From Bacteroidales bacterium (GTDB taxonomy: Bacteria; Bacteroidota; Bacteroidia; Bacteroidales; ML635J-15): a stretch of 64,000 nucleotides of DNA. Both the position numbers and the translations under genes were made by a program. Positions 1-8,079 of this stretch are shown piece after piece. Position 1 is the stretch's first letter, and every line of letters begins with the position of its first letter. The stretch covers positions 62,001 to 126,000 of the forward strand of contig JAFZRE010000009.1 of assembly GCA_017620015.1 (NCBI GenBank). The letters run 5' to 3'. A model generated the notes under the pieces. It worked only from the letters and a program-made list of their open reading frames with translations, did not search any database and was not told the DNA's origin.

Positions 1-202
1 TAGAAGTAGAATGTCGCGAACTGCCTTCCGCGATGTTTGCAGACACAGAACGCGCGGCTTGTGTCATCTGGTCGTACTGCCGTCCGCATGGGTCGTTTGT
101 CCGATTAAGGTAGCGCGAGCAAAAGTCCTGCGTAGCCAATTGTATGACACTTGCAAATATCCAAGTGTCAAGCCAATAGTATCCAATGCGATGTATCTGC
201 AT
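1..202 (-). CDS. Four-helix-bundle (S23/IVP-like) protein, 3' part cut off by the window edge
   Basis: Reading the minus strand from the ATG at 202 gives 67 open codons that run off the window. Seen: a segment reading MTQAARSVSANIAEGSSR near the edge, which matches the hallmark 'AAxSxxxNIAEGSSR' helix of the four-helix-bundle family that includes 23S rRNA intervening-sequence proteins. The preceding part (YYWLDTWIFASVIQLATQDFC) fits the 'four helix bundle suffix domain' subtype seen in Bacteroidales. The frame is open upstream of 202, but that ATG is the first good start before AT-rich DNA. Function is unknown for this family; no rRNA gene is visible nearby. The plus-strand reading frame over the same bases is a shadow. 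Confidence 0.75.
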   Translation of the reverse strand, partial: MQIHRIGYYWLDTWIFASVIQLATQDFCSRYLNRTNDPCGRQYDQMTQAARSVSANIAEGSSRHSTS

Positions 203-378
203 ATTTGATGATTTTGATATTGATGCAAAAATATGATTTTTTCTTTTTAGCCAAAGTAATTTTTTACAGATGTATCGATATATCGCCCATCGATATATCG
301 GTAAAAACATAAAAAAGATTGACTAATTTGAGCAAAATACTCTCCCATCTTGTGCGAAAAAATCACACAAAACTTTGA

Positions 379-408
379 TTGTTAATAAATTATATGTATA
401 TATCTTTG
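379..408 (+). promoter_or_regulatory. Bacteroidota-type promoter for the small gene at 424
   Basis: TTG at 379-381, 19 bases, then TATCTTTG at 401-408 match the Bacteroidota primary sigma consensus (TTG/TTTG, about 19-20 bases, TAnnTTTG). The start codon lies 15 bases beyond the element, so the leader is short. Confidence 0.6.
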
Positions 409-423
409 TAAAAAAATATAAAA

Positions 424-663
424 ATGGAAAAGATTTATACTGCCTATAAAATGGATTATTCATGGGATTTGGATACGGAAAATCTGGGTTCTGAATTTGT
501 TGCATTCGAAGTAAAAAACAAGGAAGCTTATGATTATGTATTTGCTGCAAAAAAAGATGGAATAACATACATAATTCCGATGACTATAGGAAGTAGGTCA
601 GTTGACTATTTTTTGAAAGATATAAATAGAGCTAAGAAAAACAACAGAATAGAATGGAAATAA
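424..663 (+). CDS. Small protein of unknown function (79 aa)
   Basis: I do not recognise a family. The product is soluble-looking, rich in Lys, Asp and Tyr, with no signal peptide or membrane segment. It has its own promoter (379-408) and ends 16 bases before the 204-aa gene at 680, so the two probably form one transcript that stops at the hairpin at 1361-1395. Base composition of both genes is clearly more AT-rich than the core genes from 1690 on, which suggests recent acquisition. The codon pattern is consistent along the frame and the opposite-strand frame over it is a shadow. Confidence 0.6.
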   Translation: MEKIYTAYKMDYSWDLDTENLGSEFVAFEVKNKEAYDYVFAAKKDGITYIIPMTIGSRSVDYFLKDINRAKKNNRIEWK

Positions 664-679
664 CACAAATAAATAACTT

Positions 680-1294
680 ATGAGTTACATAATTAACATT
701 TGGGATGTGTATGATTTTTGCGCAACACATGGAAGAATAATTCCCCATTATGAGGATAGTGAAGGTCACTTTACAAAATTTCATTGTGCTGATAAAAGGC
801 ACGATGATTCTGATATAGTTGTTTGTTCTGAAGGACAAGGGGTGCAAACAGGAAGTTTTTTAGGATTGTCAACAATGCATGGCTATGTTGTTGAATTTAA
901 TGATAAATCTGAATATTTATTTTGCACAAGTTCAGAACTAGAGGAACTAAAACAACAATCCAAGATTGAGAAAGAAAAATACGAGAAACAAAGAAGGGAC
1001 TCTGAAATACAATTTGAACATCCAGCAAGACCCAAAGGAATCAAAATTTCTGCAGAAATGCAAGACAGAAGATTTCAATCGTATTGCATTTGCCCTGATT
1101 ACAAGCGTAAAATTCAGCAAGTTAATGTTATGCCGGGGTTAAATAATAATTATTTACTATGTGAAGATGATTGTATTTTCCCTAATTGCCCATTTTATCA
1201 GAAAATGTTATTACTCGAATTTAGCCACAATCATATGAGTGATTATGATACATGGGTAGTTGATTTTAACAAAAATGCACCAGGCAAACATTAG
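680..1294 (+). CDS. Protein of unknown function with C-terminal Cys cluster (204 aa)
   Basis: No family recognised. The first 95 residues look like a globular beta-rich domain. Residues about 90-115 form a charged helix rich in Glu/Lys/Arg. The C-terminal third has several cysteines in two groups (YCICPDYK, then LCEDDCIFPNCPFY), spaced as if to bind a metal, possibly zinc; this is inference. No signal peptide is seen. It follows the small gene at 424 after 16 bases and is followed by a good intrinsic terminator, so these two genes look like a self-contained AT-rich unit in an accessory region. Confidence 0.6.
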   Translation: MSYIINIWDVYDFCATHGRIIPHYEDSEGHFTKFHCADKRHDDSDIVVCSEGQGVQTGSFLGLSTMHGYVVEFNDKSEYLFCTSSELEELKQQSKIEKEKYEKQRRDSEIQFEHPARPKGIKISAEMQDRRFQSYCICPDYKRKIQQVNVMPGLNNNYLLCEDDCIFPNCPFYQKMLLLEFSHNHMSDYDTWVVDFNKNAPGKH

Positions 1295-1360
1295 GCAATA
1301 AATTATCATTAAGGTCTATATATTAAGAAATATAAACCGGAATAATATAACATAACCAAA

Positions 1361-1395
1361 GGCACATCGGAACAAATTTCTGATGTGTCTTTTTT
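1361..1395 (+). terminator. Intrinsic terminator after the 424-1294 gene pair
   Basis: An 11-bp stem with two G-T pairs (GGCACATCGGA with TCTGATGTGTC) and an 8-base loop is followed directly by a run of T. Confidence 0.8.
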
Positions 1396-1430
1396 ATTCT
1401 CAACCAGTAGCAAAAGTTTTTGATGGAAAA

Positions 1431-1530
1431 TAATTACACTTCTATTATTCGTCCAGAAAAGTGTAATATTCCACAAACATTCCCCCATAAAAGTGTAAGC
1501 TTTAAAAATTATTCATCCAGAAAAGTGTAA
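1431..1530 (+). repeat. Clustered direct repeats ending in AAAAGTGTAA; possible mobile-element end
   Basis: Two 23-base copies (1444-1466 and 1508-1530) differ at one base and contain TCCAGAAAAGTGTAA. A third, shorter copy (AAAAGTGTAA) is at 1489-1498, and the inverted form TTACACTT lies at 1435-1442. No gene is seen in 1295-1689; besides the terminator, this cluster is the only organised sequence there. Several short direct repeats at one end are typical of some insertion-sequence termini (for example IS21-type), but no transposase is present, so that origin is only a guess. Operator sites are the alternative. Confidence 0.5.
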
Positions 1531-1689
1531 GTTCTATTCAGAATACATTAATAACCAAGCATCTGGCGACGAATTGATTAAGGCTCTCTTTGTGTTGTTA
1601 TCTGAACAAAATGCTGGAATAAATTCGCAAATTTACCGCCCCTATCAAAATTATTATTAACTTCGCGGTATAATTAAATACATAAATAT

Positions 1690-2676
1690 ATGAGAAGTTT
1701 ATTGGTAATATTGAGTATGTGCTTGACTTGCACTTTGTTGCAGTCGTGCATGTCAAAGACTACCACCATGCCGACAGCACATGGTAGTCCTGGGGACATA
1801 ATAGTGGTAATGAGTAACGAAAACTGGCAAGCCGAAGCAGGCGACAGCCTTAGAGCAATATTTTCTGAATTTTGCCCGAACCTGCCTTTCGAACAGCCGA
1901 TTATGGACTTGCATCAGATTTCGTACGACAAGTTTGTAGAAATGAACCAGTTGCATCGCAACATAATTTTCTTTGAGAAAATTGCTGAACAGAAAAACGG
2001 CGTGGTAAATGTGGAAAACGACAAGTACGCCCGCAATCAGGTTTTTGTACGAATTACGGCTGCCAACCAGACAGAATTCGTGAAGGCGCTTTGCGAGCAA
2101 CGCGATTACATCAAGAGGCTTTTCCTTACCGCCGACCGCGACCGATACATCTATTCGTTCAGCAGAAGCCGCAACGAGATGGGCGAAAAGCAAATTGCCG
2201 ACACTTTCAACATCAGCATTTCGCTGCCGTCGGTTTACCGCATCGACGAGTTCCTTGATGACTTTTCATGGATTTCGTATGAAACACAAAAGACAACCAA
2301 CGGAATCTTCGTGTACGAATATCCTTTGACCGACACCACCAACCTGTCGGTTGAACAGATAATCGCAATGCGCAACAAGGTTCTCGAAAAGAACGTTCCG
2401 GGCGGACGCGAAGGCTCGTATATGACCACCGAAACAAAATTCGACTACCCGAGCATCGAAACCATAATGCACAACGGCACAAAGACCGCTGTTGTACACG
2501 GAATGTGGAAAATGCACGGCGACTTTATGGGCGGTCCGTTTGTAAGCTACAGCAAAATCGACGAGGCTCGCCAGCGCGTTGTATGTGTCGAAGGCTTTGT
2601 GTATGAGCCGAATGCACCAGTACGCGACAAAATTAGAAATATCGAAGGTATAATTTATACATATTCACTTAAATAA
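1690..2676 (+). CDS. DUF4837 family lipoprotein (328 aa)
   Basis: The N-terminus has a hydrophobic stretch ending in a lipobox (LLQSC, Cys about residue 20), so the mature protein should be a lipoprotein. The rest matches what I know of the Bacteroidota-specific DUF4837 family: an early GDIIVVM strand, a central segment with many aromatic and Arg residues, and a C-terminal domain with 'GMWKMHGDFMGGPFVSY'. Function is not established. It lies 15 bases before a NatA-type ABC ATPase gene and probably shares its transcript, which hints at an envelope role. No clear TAnnTTTG element is visible upstream. Confidence 0.85.
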   Translation: MRSLLVILSMCLTCTLLQSCMSKTTTMPTAHGSPGDIIVVMSNENWQAEAGDSLRAIFSEFCPNLPFEQPIMDLHQISYDKFVEMNQLHRNIIFFEKIAEQKNGVVNVENDKYARNQVFVRITAANQTEFVKALCEQRDYIKRLFLTADRDRYIYSFSRSRNEMGEKQIADTFNISISLPSVYRIDEFLDDFSWISYETQKTTNGIFVYEYPLTDTTNLSVEQIIAMRNKVLEKNVPGGREGSYMTTETKFDYPSIETIMHNGTKTAVVHGMWKMHGDFMGGPFVSYSKIDEARQRVVCVEGFVYEPNAPVRDKIRNIEGIIYTYSLK

Positions 2677-2691
2677 TCGTAGTAACAAATT

Positions 2692-3639
2692 ATGAATCAA
2701 ACACTTGTTGCAGAAAATGTAGTCAAGAAGTATTCTAGCCACCTCGCACTCGACAAAGTGTCGATATCGGTTCCCGAAGGCTGCATTTTCGGTCTGCTAG
2801 GCCCAAACGGCGCTGGCAAGACAACTCTCATACGAATTATAAACCAGATTACCGCCCCCGACGAGGGAACAGTATATATCAACGGAGAAAAACTCTCTGG
2901 AAAACATATCGCACAAATAGGCTATCTGCCCGAAGAACGCGGCCTTTACAAGAAAATGGCAGTCGGCGAGCAGGCTCTTTACCTTTGCCAGCTCAAGGGA
3001 ATGAAGAAAGCCGATGCTTTCCGCGAACTGAAAAAGTGGTTCGAGAAGTTTGAAATTGAGAACTGGTGGAACAAAAAAGTGGAAGAACTTTCGAAAGGTA
3101 TGCAGCAGAAAGTTCAGTTCATCACCACCATACTCCACAAGCCGAAACTGCTCATTTTCGACGAGCCTTTCAGCGGATTCGACCCGATAAACGCCAACCT
3201 GCTGAAACAGGAAATTTTGGAATTAAAGAGAAACGGTTCGACAATAATTTTCTCGACACACAACATGTCGTCGGTTGAAGAAATATGCGACTATATTGCA
3301 TTGATAAACAAGTCGAAGAAGATACTCGAAGGCGAAGTAAACACTATCCGCCGCGACTATGCACCCGACATCTACGAAGTGCAGTACTCAGGCTACTTCA
3401 ACAAGATGATTGCAACGCTCACTTCAGACTACAAGATTCTGGACGTGAAGGAATTTGAAGGTGGCAGCAAGATGAGCATCGAGTTGCTGAACAAGGAGAT
3501 GACCAACAACGACATCATCGCCCGCCTGACAAACTTCGGCAACATAGAATCGTTCCAGAAGGCACTGCCTAGCATGAACGACATCTTCATCAGAGTGGTA
3601 AATAACACGAATGCAGAACAAGCGCAAGCACAAAACTAA
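2692..3639 (+). CDS. ABC transporter ATP-binding protein, NatA-like
   Basis: A complete ABC ATPase of 315 residues. Seen: Walker A (GPNGAGKTT, about residues 38-46), signature (LSKGMQQK, about 133-140), Walker B plus catalytic Glu (LLIFDEPFSGFDP) and the H-loop (FSTHNM). The last ~90 residues match the DUF4162-type C-terminal extension of the NatA group. It is paired with the ABC-2 permease immediately downstream (ATG at 3644, 4 bases after the stop). In known NatAB systems this exports sodium or small molecules; the substrate here cannot be read from sequence. Confidence 0.92.
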   Translation: MNQTLVAENVVKKYSSHLALDKVSISVPEGCIFGLLGPNGAGKTTLIRIINQITAPDEGTVYINGEKLSGKHIAQIGYLPEERGLYKKMAVGEQALYLCQLKGMKKADAFRELKKWFEKFEIENWWNKKVEELSKGMQQKVQFITTILHKPKLLIFDEPFSGFDPINANLLKQEILELKRNGSTIIFSTHNMSSVEEICDYIALINKSKKILEGEVNTIRRDYAPDIYEVQYSGYFNKMIATLTSDYKILDVKEFEGGSKMSIELLNKEMTNNDIIARLTNFGNIESFQKALPSMNDIFIRVVNNTNAEQAQAQN

Positions 3640-3643
3640 GGAT

Positions 3644-5026
3644 ATGAGCAAGATAGGACTTATTATAGGAAGGGAATACAAAACCCGTGTTCGCAAGAAA
3701 TCATTCATCGTGATGACAATTCTGGGCCCGATTCTGTTCGCAGCCCTTATGGTGGCACCAGCAATTCTTATGCGCCTCGAAGACGACGACTTCAAGAATA
3801 TTGCCGTAATCGACGAAACTGGAATGTTCGACCAGTACTCGCTGAAAAACACCAAAAACCTTAATTTCGACTTTGTGTCGGACAAATATTTCGAAGGCAA
3901 CTACTACAATGTATCGAAGGCAAAGACCGACCTAAAGGATTCCGAGCATTTCGCTCTGCTCTACATTCCGATAAATGCAATGTCGTCGAACAACGGCTCG
4001 GTACAACTTTTTTCGTACCAGCAACCCAACATGGGACTCAAAATGCACATTTCCAATGGCATAGAAAAGAAAGCTGAAGAGTTGAAACTCAGCAAGAAAG
4101 CCGAGGAACTTGAAATTTCACAGAAGGAAATCGACAACATACTTATGGTTGCGAACACTTCTATCAATGTGATAACCACCACGATGAACGACGACGGTAC
4201 AGAAAAGGAATCTTCGACAACCGTGGCAATGATAATAGGCTACCTCTGCGGATTCCTGATTTATATGTTCATTTTCATGTACGGCTCAATGGTTATGAAC
4301 GGCGTAATCGAGGAAAAGTCGAACCGCATTGTGGAAGTTATTGTTTCATCGGTAAAGCCGTTCCAGCTTATGCTCGGCAAGATTATCGGTGTGGCACTGG
4401 TAGGAATTACGCAGTTTGTGCTGTGGGTAATGCTTACGCTTGGAATCGTTAGCGTAACATACGCTGTGATGCAGAAGGATTTATCTCCGGCAGACCTCAA
4501 CCCGCAGACACAGATTATGGGTTCGTCGCTTACCGACACCACCGATGTCAACACCGACGACATGGCAAAGTTCAGCGAAATAACGCAGGCAATGGATTCG
4601 GTAAACTATGTTGGACTATTGCTTATGTTCCTGTTCTACTTCGTTGGCGGCTACTTGCTATATGCAGGAATGTTCGCCATAGCAGGTTCGGCTGTCGATA
4701 ACGAAACCGACACGCAGCAGTTTACGCTGCCAATAACGGTTCCTCTTATTCTGGGTATTTTCGTAATGCTTTCGGCAATCAACAATCCCGACGGCAGCCT
4801 CGCCTACTGGTTCTCGATAATCCCGTTTACCTCGCCGATAGTGATGATGGTAAGGATTCCGTTTGGCGTACCGTTCACCGACATTATCATCTCAATGGCT
4901 CTGTTGGTTGTAACTTTCATCGCAATAACCTGGTTGGCGGCAAAGATTTACCGTGTCGGCATACTTATGTACGGCAAGAAGACCAACTACAAGGAATTGT
5001 GGAAATGGTTGAAATATAAGAATTAA
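3644..5026 (+). CDS. ABC-2 type permease, NatB-like
   Basis: The 460-residue permease partner of the upstream ATPase. It begins IGLIIGREYKTRVRKKSF, typical of the NatB group, followed by a first membrane helix (about 20-45), a large extracytoplasmic domain (about 50-180), and five or more membrane helices from about 200 to 440. The start at 3644 is preferred over an in-frame ATG at 3611 because the latter overlaps the ATPase gene by 29 bases, while 3644 follows AAGGAT and fits the family N-terminus. The EEKSNRIVEVIVSSVKP motif typical of ABC-2 permeases is present. Confidence 0.9.
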   Translation: MSKIGLIIGREYKTRVRKKSFIVMTILGPILFAALMVAPAILMRLEDDDFKNIAVIDETGMFDQYSLKNTKNLNFDFVSDKYFEGNYYNVSKAKTDLKDSEHFALLYIPINAMSSNNGSVQLFSYQQPNMGLKMHISNGIEKKAEELKLSKKAEELEISQKEIDNILMVANTSINVITTTMNDDGTEKESSTTVAMIIGYLCGFLIYMFIFMYGSMVMNGVIEEKSNRIVEVIVSSVKPFQLMLGKIIGVALVGITQFVLWVMLTLGIVSVTYAVMQKDLSPADLNPQTQIMGSSLTDTTDVNTDDMAKFSEITQAMDSVNYVGLLLMFLFYFVGGYLLYAGMFAIAGSAVDNETDTQQFTLPITVPLILGIFVMLSAINNPDGSLAYWFSIIPFTSPIVMMVRIPFGVPFTDIIISMALLVVTFIAITWLAAKIYRVGILMYGKKTNYKELWKWLKYKN

Positions 5027-5124
5027 CGGCAGAATGTCTGTAATAGAAAATGCTTTTAATCTGCGAGCCTTTAGTTTTCTTAAATGGTAAGTAAAATTAA
5101 AAGGACACTAGAACTACATTAAAT

Positions 5125-5781
5125 ATGACAGATGAAATAATTATAAAAGAAACAGATAACATTGAAATTATAAAGGAACGCATCCTTGAAATAAGAGGAC
5201 AGCGCGTAATGCTTGACAAAGATCTAGCAGAACTTTATGGTGTAGAAACCAAAAGGTTGAATGAGGCGGTCAAGCGTAACATAAATCGTTTTCCCGATGA
5301 TTTTATGTTTGTACTGACTGATGAGGAATGGTTGCGTTTGAGGTCGCAAATTGCGACCTCAAACATAAGTACAGAATCTTTGAAGTCGCAAAATGCGACC
5401 TCAAAAAGAGGAGGCAATAGATACAGACCTTTTGCATTTACTGAATATGGCATAGCAATGCTCAGTTCGGTATTACATTCTGAAACAGCTATTCAAGTTA
5501 ACATAAATATTATGAGAGCATTTATATCCATTAGACATGCTGTTGCTGCAATGTTGTCTACCGATTTGCGTTATGAGCAACTCTCCCACAAGATTGACCA
5601 GTTGAATGCTTATGTAGAAGAAATTCTTCACGATCAAAACGATATTAATGCTCAGCAAGAGCAAACAAATAATGAGATTGCAATCCAGATTGAGGCCCTT
5701 AACGATGCTCTTGATAAATTTCGAGAAACAAAATCGGAACCAAGAAGACAAATCGGATTCAAACAATCTCAAACAAATTGA
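5125..5781 (+). CDS. ORF6N domain DNA-binding protein (phage antirepressor-like)
   Basis: Residues about 10-65 match the ORF6N domain: [20 protein letters not shown], then '[11 protein letters not shown]'. After a linker comes '[18 protein letters not shown]', the second conserved block of this family, and then a C-terminal coiled coil (about 145-200) with many Gln/Asn/Glu. Such proteins are found in phages and as single genes scattered in Bacteroidota; they are thought to bind DNA. The linker (about residues 71-94) holds two copies of an 'LRSQxATS'-like unit encoded by palindromic DNA (5336-5405). No partner gene is apparent. Confidence 0.85.
   Translation: MTDEIIIKETDNIEIIKERILEIRGQRVMLDKDLAELYGVETKRLNEAVKRNINRFPDDFMFVLTDEEWLRLRSQIATSNISTESLKSQNATSKRGGNRYRPFAFTEYGIAMLSSVLHSETAIQVNINIMRAFISIRHAVAAMLSTDLRYEQLSHKIDQLNAYVEEILHDQNDINAQQEQTNNEIAIQIEALNDALDKFRETKSEPRRQIGFKQSQTN
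5336..5405 (+). repeat. Two palindromic repeat units inside the ORF6N gene
   Basis: Unit 1 (5336-5364) has perfect 14-bp arms (GTTTGAGGTCGCAA and its complement) around one central base. Unit 2 (5379-5405) has 12-bp arms with one mismatch around AAA. Both encode variants of RSQIATS/KSQNATS in frame. Confidence 0.85.
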
Positions 5782-5806
5782 AACCGTTAAACTTATAATA
5801 AGTTTC

Positions 5807-6955
5807 TTACTTCACGCTTTTCCAAATACACCATTCCTCATCGCCCCAATGGTGATAGATGTGCATTAGCACTGGATGTGAAATGGTCTTGAAGCCATCG
5901 CGAGTATAGCCTTTGGTTGAGTCGTAGTCGATATTCTTGTCTGCAAATTCTGCAATCCAGTTATACTCAACGGGTAAAGTCGGGTGGTTTTGCAATCCAA
6001 ACTTCCAGACTGTCAATGCCAAAGTTCCTTGGTCGCGAGTTTTTGTGTATGGATTTGCAAATTCGGCAATGGTCTTTTCGTGCCAATAGTCCAGAAATTC
6101 TGCCGACGAGTCATCAAACAAAAACACTCCGCCATTCCAATGCTGCCAGTCACCAGGAATGTTTATGCCGTAGGTTTGGGAAATGTAGGAGGATAGGTGG
6201 TTGCAATGAGGTGTATCTAGCTCAAAGTCAATCCAATCGGCAGGGTTTTCGCCAAGTTTTGGAAGAATCAGTTTTTTGTAATAGCGGAAATCTAATTCTA
6301 CAACTTCTCCATTGCTATTTCGCCAGCACATTTCCGGCTTGCTGAAAGTAAACTTTCCAAACGCGAATGACCATACAAAAGGCAAATATCGCAGAAAGAA
6401 ATATCGGCTTGCTCCAAAAACATTGTGTTTTGTCCTGGCAAACAATTCGGTGAGTTCTCTCCTATCGTCTTTCACAGAATCGGCATCAAGGTTGAAATCA
6501 CCTATGCGATTTGCAACTTCTGCCTTGAATTTTGCAATTATCTCTCCACTATGTGTATGATTTTCAATGCAATTGCAGTTCACTGCATGCGGACTGAAAT
6601 ACTCAAAAGGAGCATTGTCGTTGGCAAATGTTATTGGTGCAGAATAGTGTGAAAAAATCTCGTCAACCTTTTCGGACAGGCACACCACATCGCTGTCCAA
6701 GTAGCAATAGGTATGTCCGTGTGGAAGAATTTTATGCAACGAAGTTTTTAGGAATATGCTTGCCTCGTGGTCGTTGTATTCGCTTGGTGTGGCGATGTCA
6801 ATAATATTTTTGTACGAAATAGGAATCTCGTTTCTGCGGCTGTCGGTAACCACAATTATTTCGTTCCGCGTGAACCTTTTTAACCTTTCGATTGAAAAGG
6901 CTAGCTGGGAAATGTAGTTTTTGGCACCACAGACGGCAAATACGAATTTGTTCAT
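5807..6955 (-). CDS. Glycosyltransferase, GT8-like fold with DxD motif
   Basis: A 382-residue protein without signal peptide or membrane helices. It opens with a Rossmann-like strand (KFVFAVCGAKNY) and has the acidic metal-binding motif LDSDVV (D87/D89), as in GT-A enzymes of the GT8 type. Further conserved-looking parts are 'WQHWNGGVFLFDD' and 'TRDQGTLALTVW', which resemble the substrate-side motifs of GT8 and related transferases. Donor and acceptor are unknown. It lies downstream of, and in the same direction as, the GT2 gene at 7020-7982, separated by a palindromic repeat, so both may modify the same glycan. Confidence 0.75.
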   Translation of the reverse strand: MNKFVFAVCGAKNYISQLAFSIERLKRFTRNEIIVVTDSRRNEIPISYKNIIDIATPSEYNDHEASIFLKTSLHKILPHGHTYCYLDSDVVCLSEKVDEIFSHYSAPITFANDNAPFEYFSPHAVNCNCIENHTHSGEIIAKFKAEVANRIGDFNLDADSVKDDRRELTELFARTKHNVFGASRYFFLRYLPFVWSFAFGKFTFSKPEMCWRNSNGEVVELDFRYYKKLILPKLGENPADWIDFELDTPHCNHLSSYISQTYGINIPGDWQHWNGGVFLFDDSSAEFLDYWHEKTIAEFANPYTKTRDQGTLALTVWKFGLQNHPTLPVEYNWIAEFADKNIDYDSTKGYTRDGFKTISHPVLMHIYHHWGDEEWCIWKSVK

Positions 6956-6970
6956 TGTTGTTCATTTTAT

Positions 6971-7020
6971 TTGATAATTTGTAGCGACGTACCATGGTGC
7001 GTCGCTACAGGATTATCAAT
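6971..7020. repeat. Palindromic repeat centred on CCATGG (copy 1)
   Basis: The core GTAGCGACG at 6981 pairs with CGTCGCTAC ending at 7008 around CCATGG; outer arms TTGATAAT (6971-6978) and ATTATCAA (7013-7020) pair as well. It fills the gap between the two glycosyltransferase genes. Related copies lie near 28915, 31155 and 39544. Confidence 0.8.
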
Positions 7021-7982
7021 TATATTTTTTGTTCGTTCATATATTCATAATCGTGCAAAAATTGTCGTTTCTCCACTTTTATTTCCTTTCGTTGGTAACC
7101 TCTGTATTCCGACAGCAATTTCCGATATTCGCGTTTTGACAAGCGAAGCCCCTCGTCGCTCTTTATCATCATACGGAACTCGGAGCAAATTGTCTGGTAA
7201 ATCTCCGGTGCATAAAACCTATAAAAATCATCATCGAAAAGCGATTCCAAAATGTTGATATTGTTGCGTTTGAAGTCAAACAGGCTTCCGCGTTTCGAGA
7301 TTCCACCTACGTGGTCGTTGTAAACAGACCAGCACTCGTTGAAATATCTGAACTTCGAGTTCTTTATCAGTTCGAGTTCCAACGCCCAACTGAACGAAAA
7401 TTCCTTGAACTTATAGTTTTGCATAAAACTTTCCAGATTTTTCCACCTGCAAACCAGTGTCGATGTTGGAATTATTGTCCTTGTAATCAGCATCTGCGGT
7501 TCAAAGTCGGGATAGTACTTGTTCATCTGCGAATAGGTTTTCCAACCGACTTTTGTCTTTTTCATAAACTCGGCATCTCCAGTATTGTTCATCTGATGAA
7601 TTTCTGCATCGTGGAAACAAGCGGAATATTCTGGATTTGCTTCAAGAAAGTCAATCTGCACTTGCAATTTACCATCGTAGCACCAATAGTCGTCACCATC
7701 GATAAAAGCAAAATATTTTGCCTCACACGACAAGCCGATGGCTTTTCGCACAGAATACAGCACTCCCATATTTTTTTCATTCTCGTAAAAAGAAATCTTA
7801 TCGGGGTTATCTGTTGCCAACTTTTTCACAATTTCAACAGTTCCGTCGGTGGAGCAATCGTCGAAAACATACACTTTATAATTATAGGTACATTTCTGCT
7901 CCAGCACCGACCGAATGCACTTTTCGATGAATTGTGCATGATTGCAAGAGAAAACGAATATTGAAAGTGCAATATCATTCAT
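7020..7982 (-). CDS. Family 2 glycosyltransferase
   Basis: A classical GT2 GT-A domain occupies the first ~200 of 320 residues: the N-terminal strand LSIFVFSCNHAQFIEKCIRS, the nucleotide-binding DDCSTDGT (about 41-48) and the metal-binding FIDGDDYW (D95, D97). The C-terminal third is polar and may bind the acceptor. No membrane helices, so it should act at the cytoplasmic face. It is head-to-head with the radical SAM gene (start 8080), leaving under 100 bases for both promoters. Confidence 0.9.
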   Translation of the reverse strand: MNDIALSIFVFSCNHAQFIEKCIRSVLEQKCTYNYKVYVFDDCSTDGTVEIVKKLATDNPDKISFYENEKNMGVLYSVRKAIGLSCEAKYFAFIDGDDYWCYDGKLQVQIDFLEANPEYSACFHDAEIHQMNNTGDAEFMKKTKVGWKTYSQMNKYYPDFEPQMLITRTIIPTSTLVCRWKNLESFMQNYKFKEFSFSWALELELIKNSKFRYFNECWSVYNDHVGGISKRGSLFDFKRNNINILESLFDDDFYRFYAPEIYQTICSEFRMMIKSDEGLRLSKREYRKLLSEYRGYQRKEIKVEKRQFLHDYEYMNEQKI

Positions 7983-8079
7983 AAAAAATATCCATACTTG
8001 TTTGCAAAGTTACCAATAATATTGAACTGCGAAATATTTTGTGCTACATAATCTCAAAAAAACTACCTTTGTACAGCAA

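Noticed and set aside
11..208. Plus-strand frame of 65 codons at the left edge
   Set aside because: It is the shadow of the minus-strand four-helix-bundle gene, whose NIAEGSSR motif is unmistakable.
1431..1530. Insertion-sequence annotation
   Set aside because: No transposase or pair of matching ends exists in the window, so only the repeats themselves are reported.
1753..2517. Several long minus-strand frames over the DUF4837 gene
   Set aside because: They are Arg/Cys/Ser-rich antisense frames without family motifs; the plus-strand lipoprotein has a signal peptide and family blocks.
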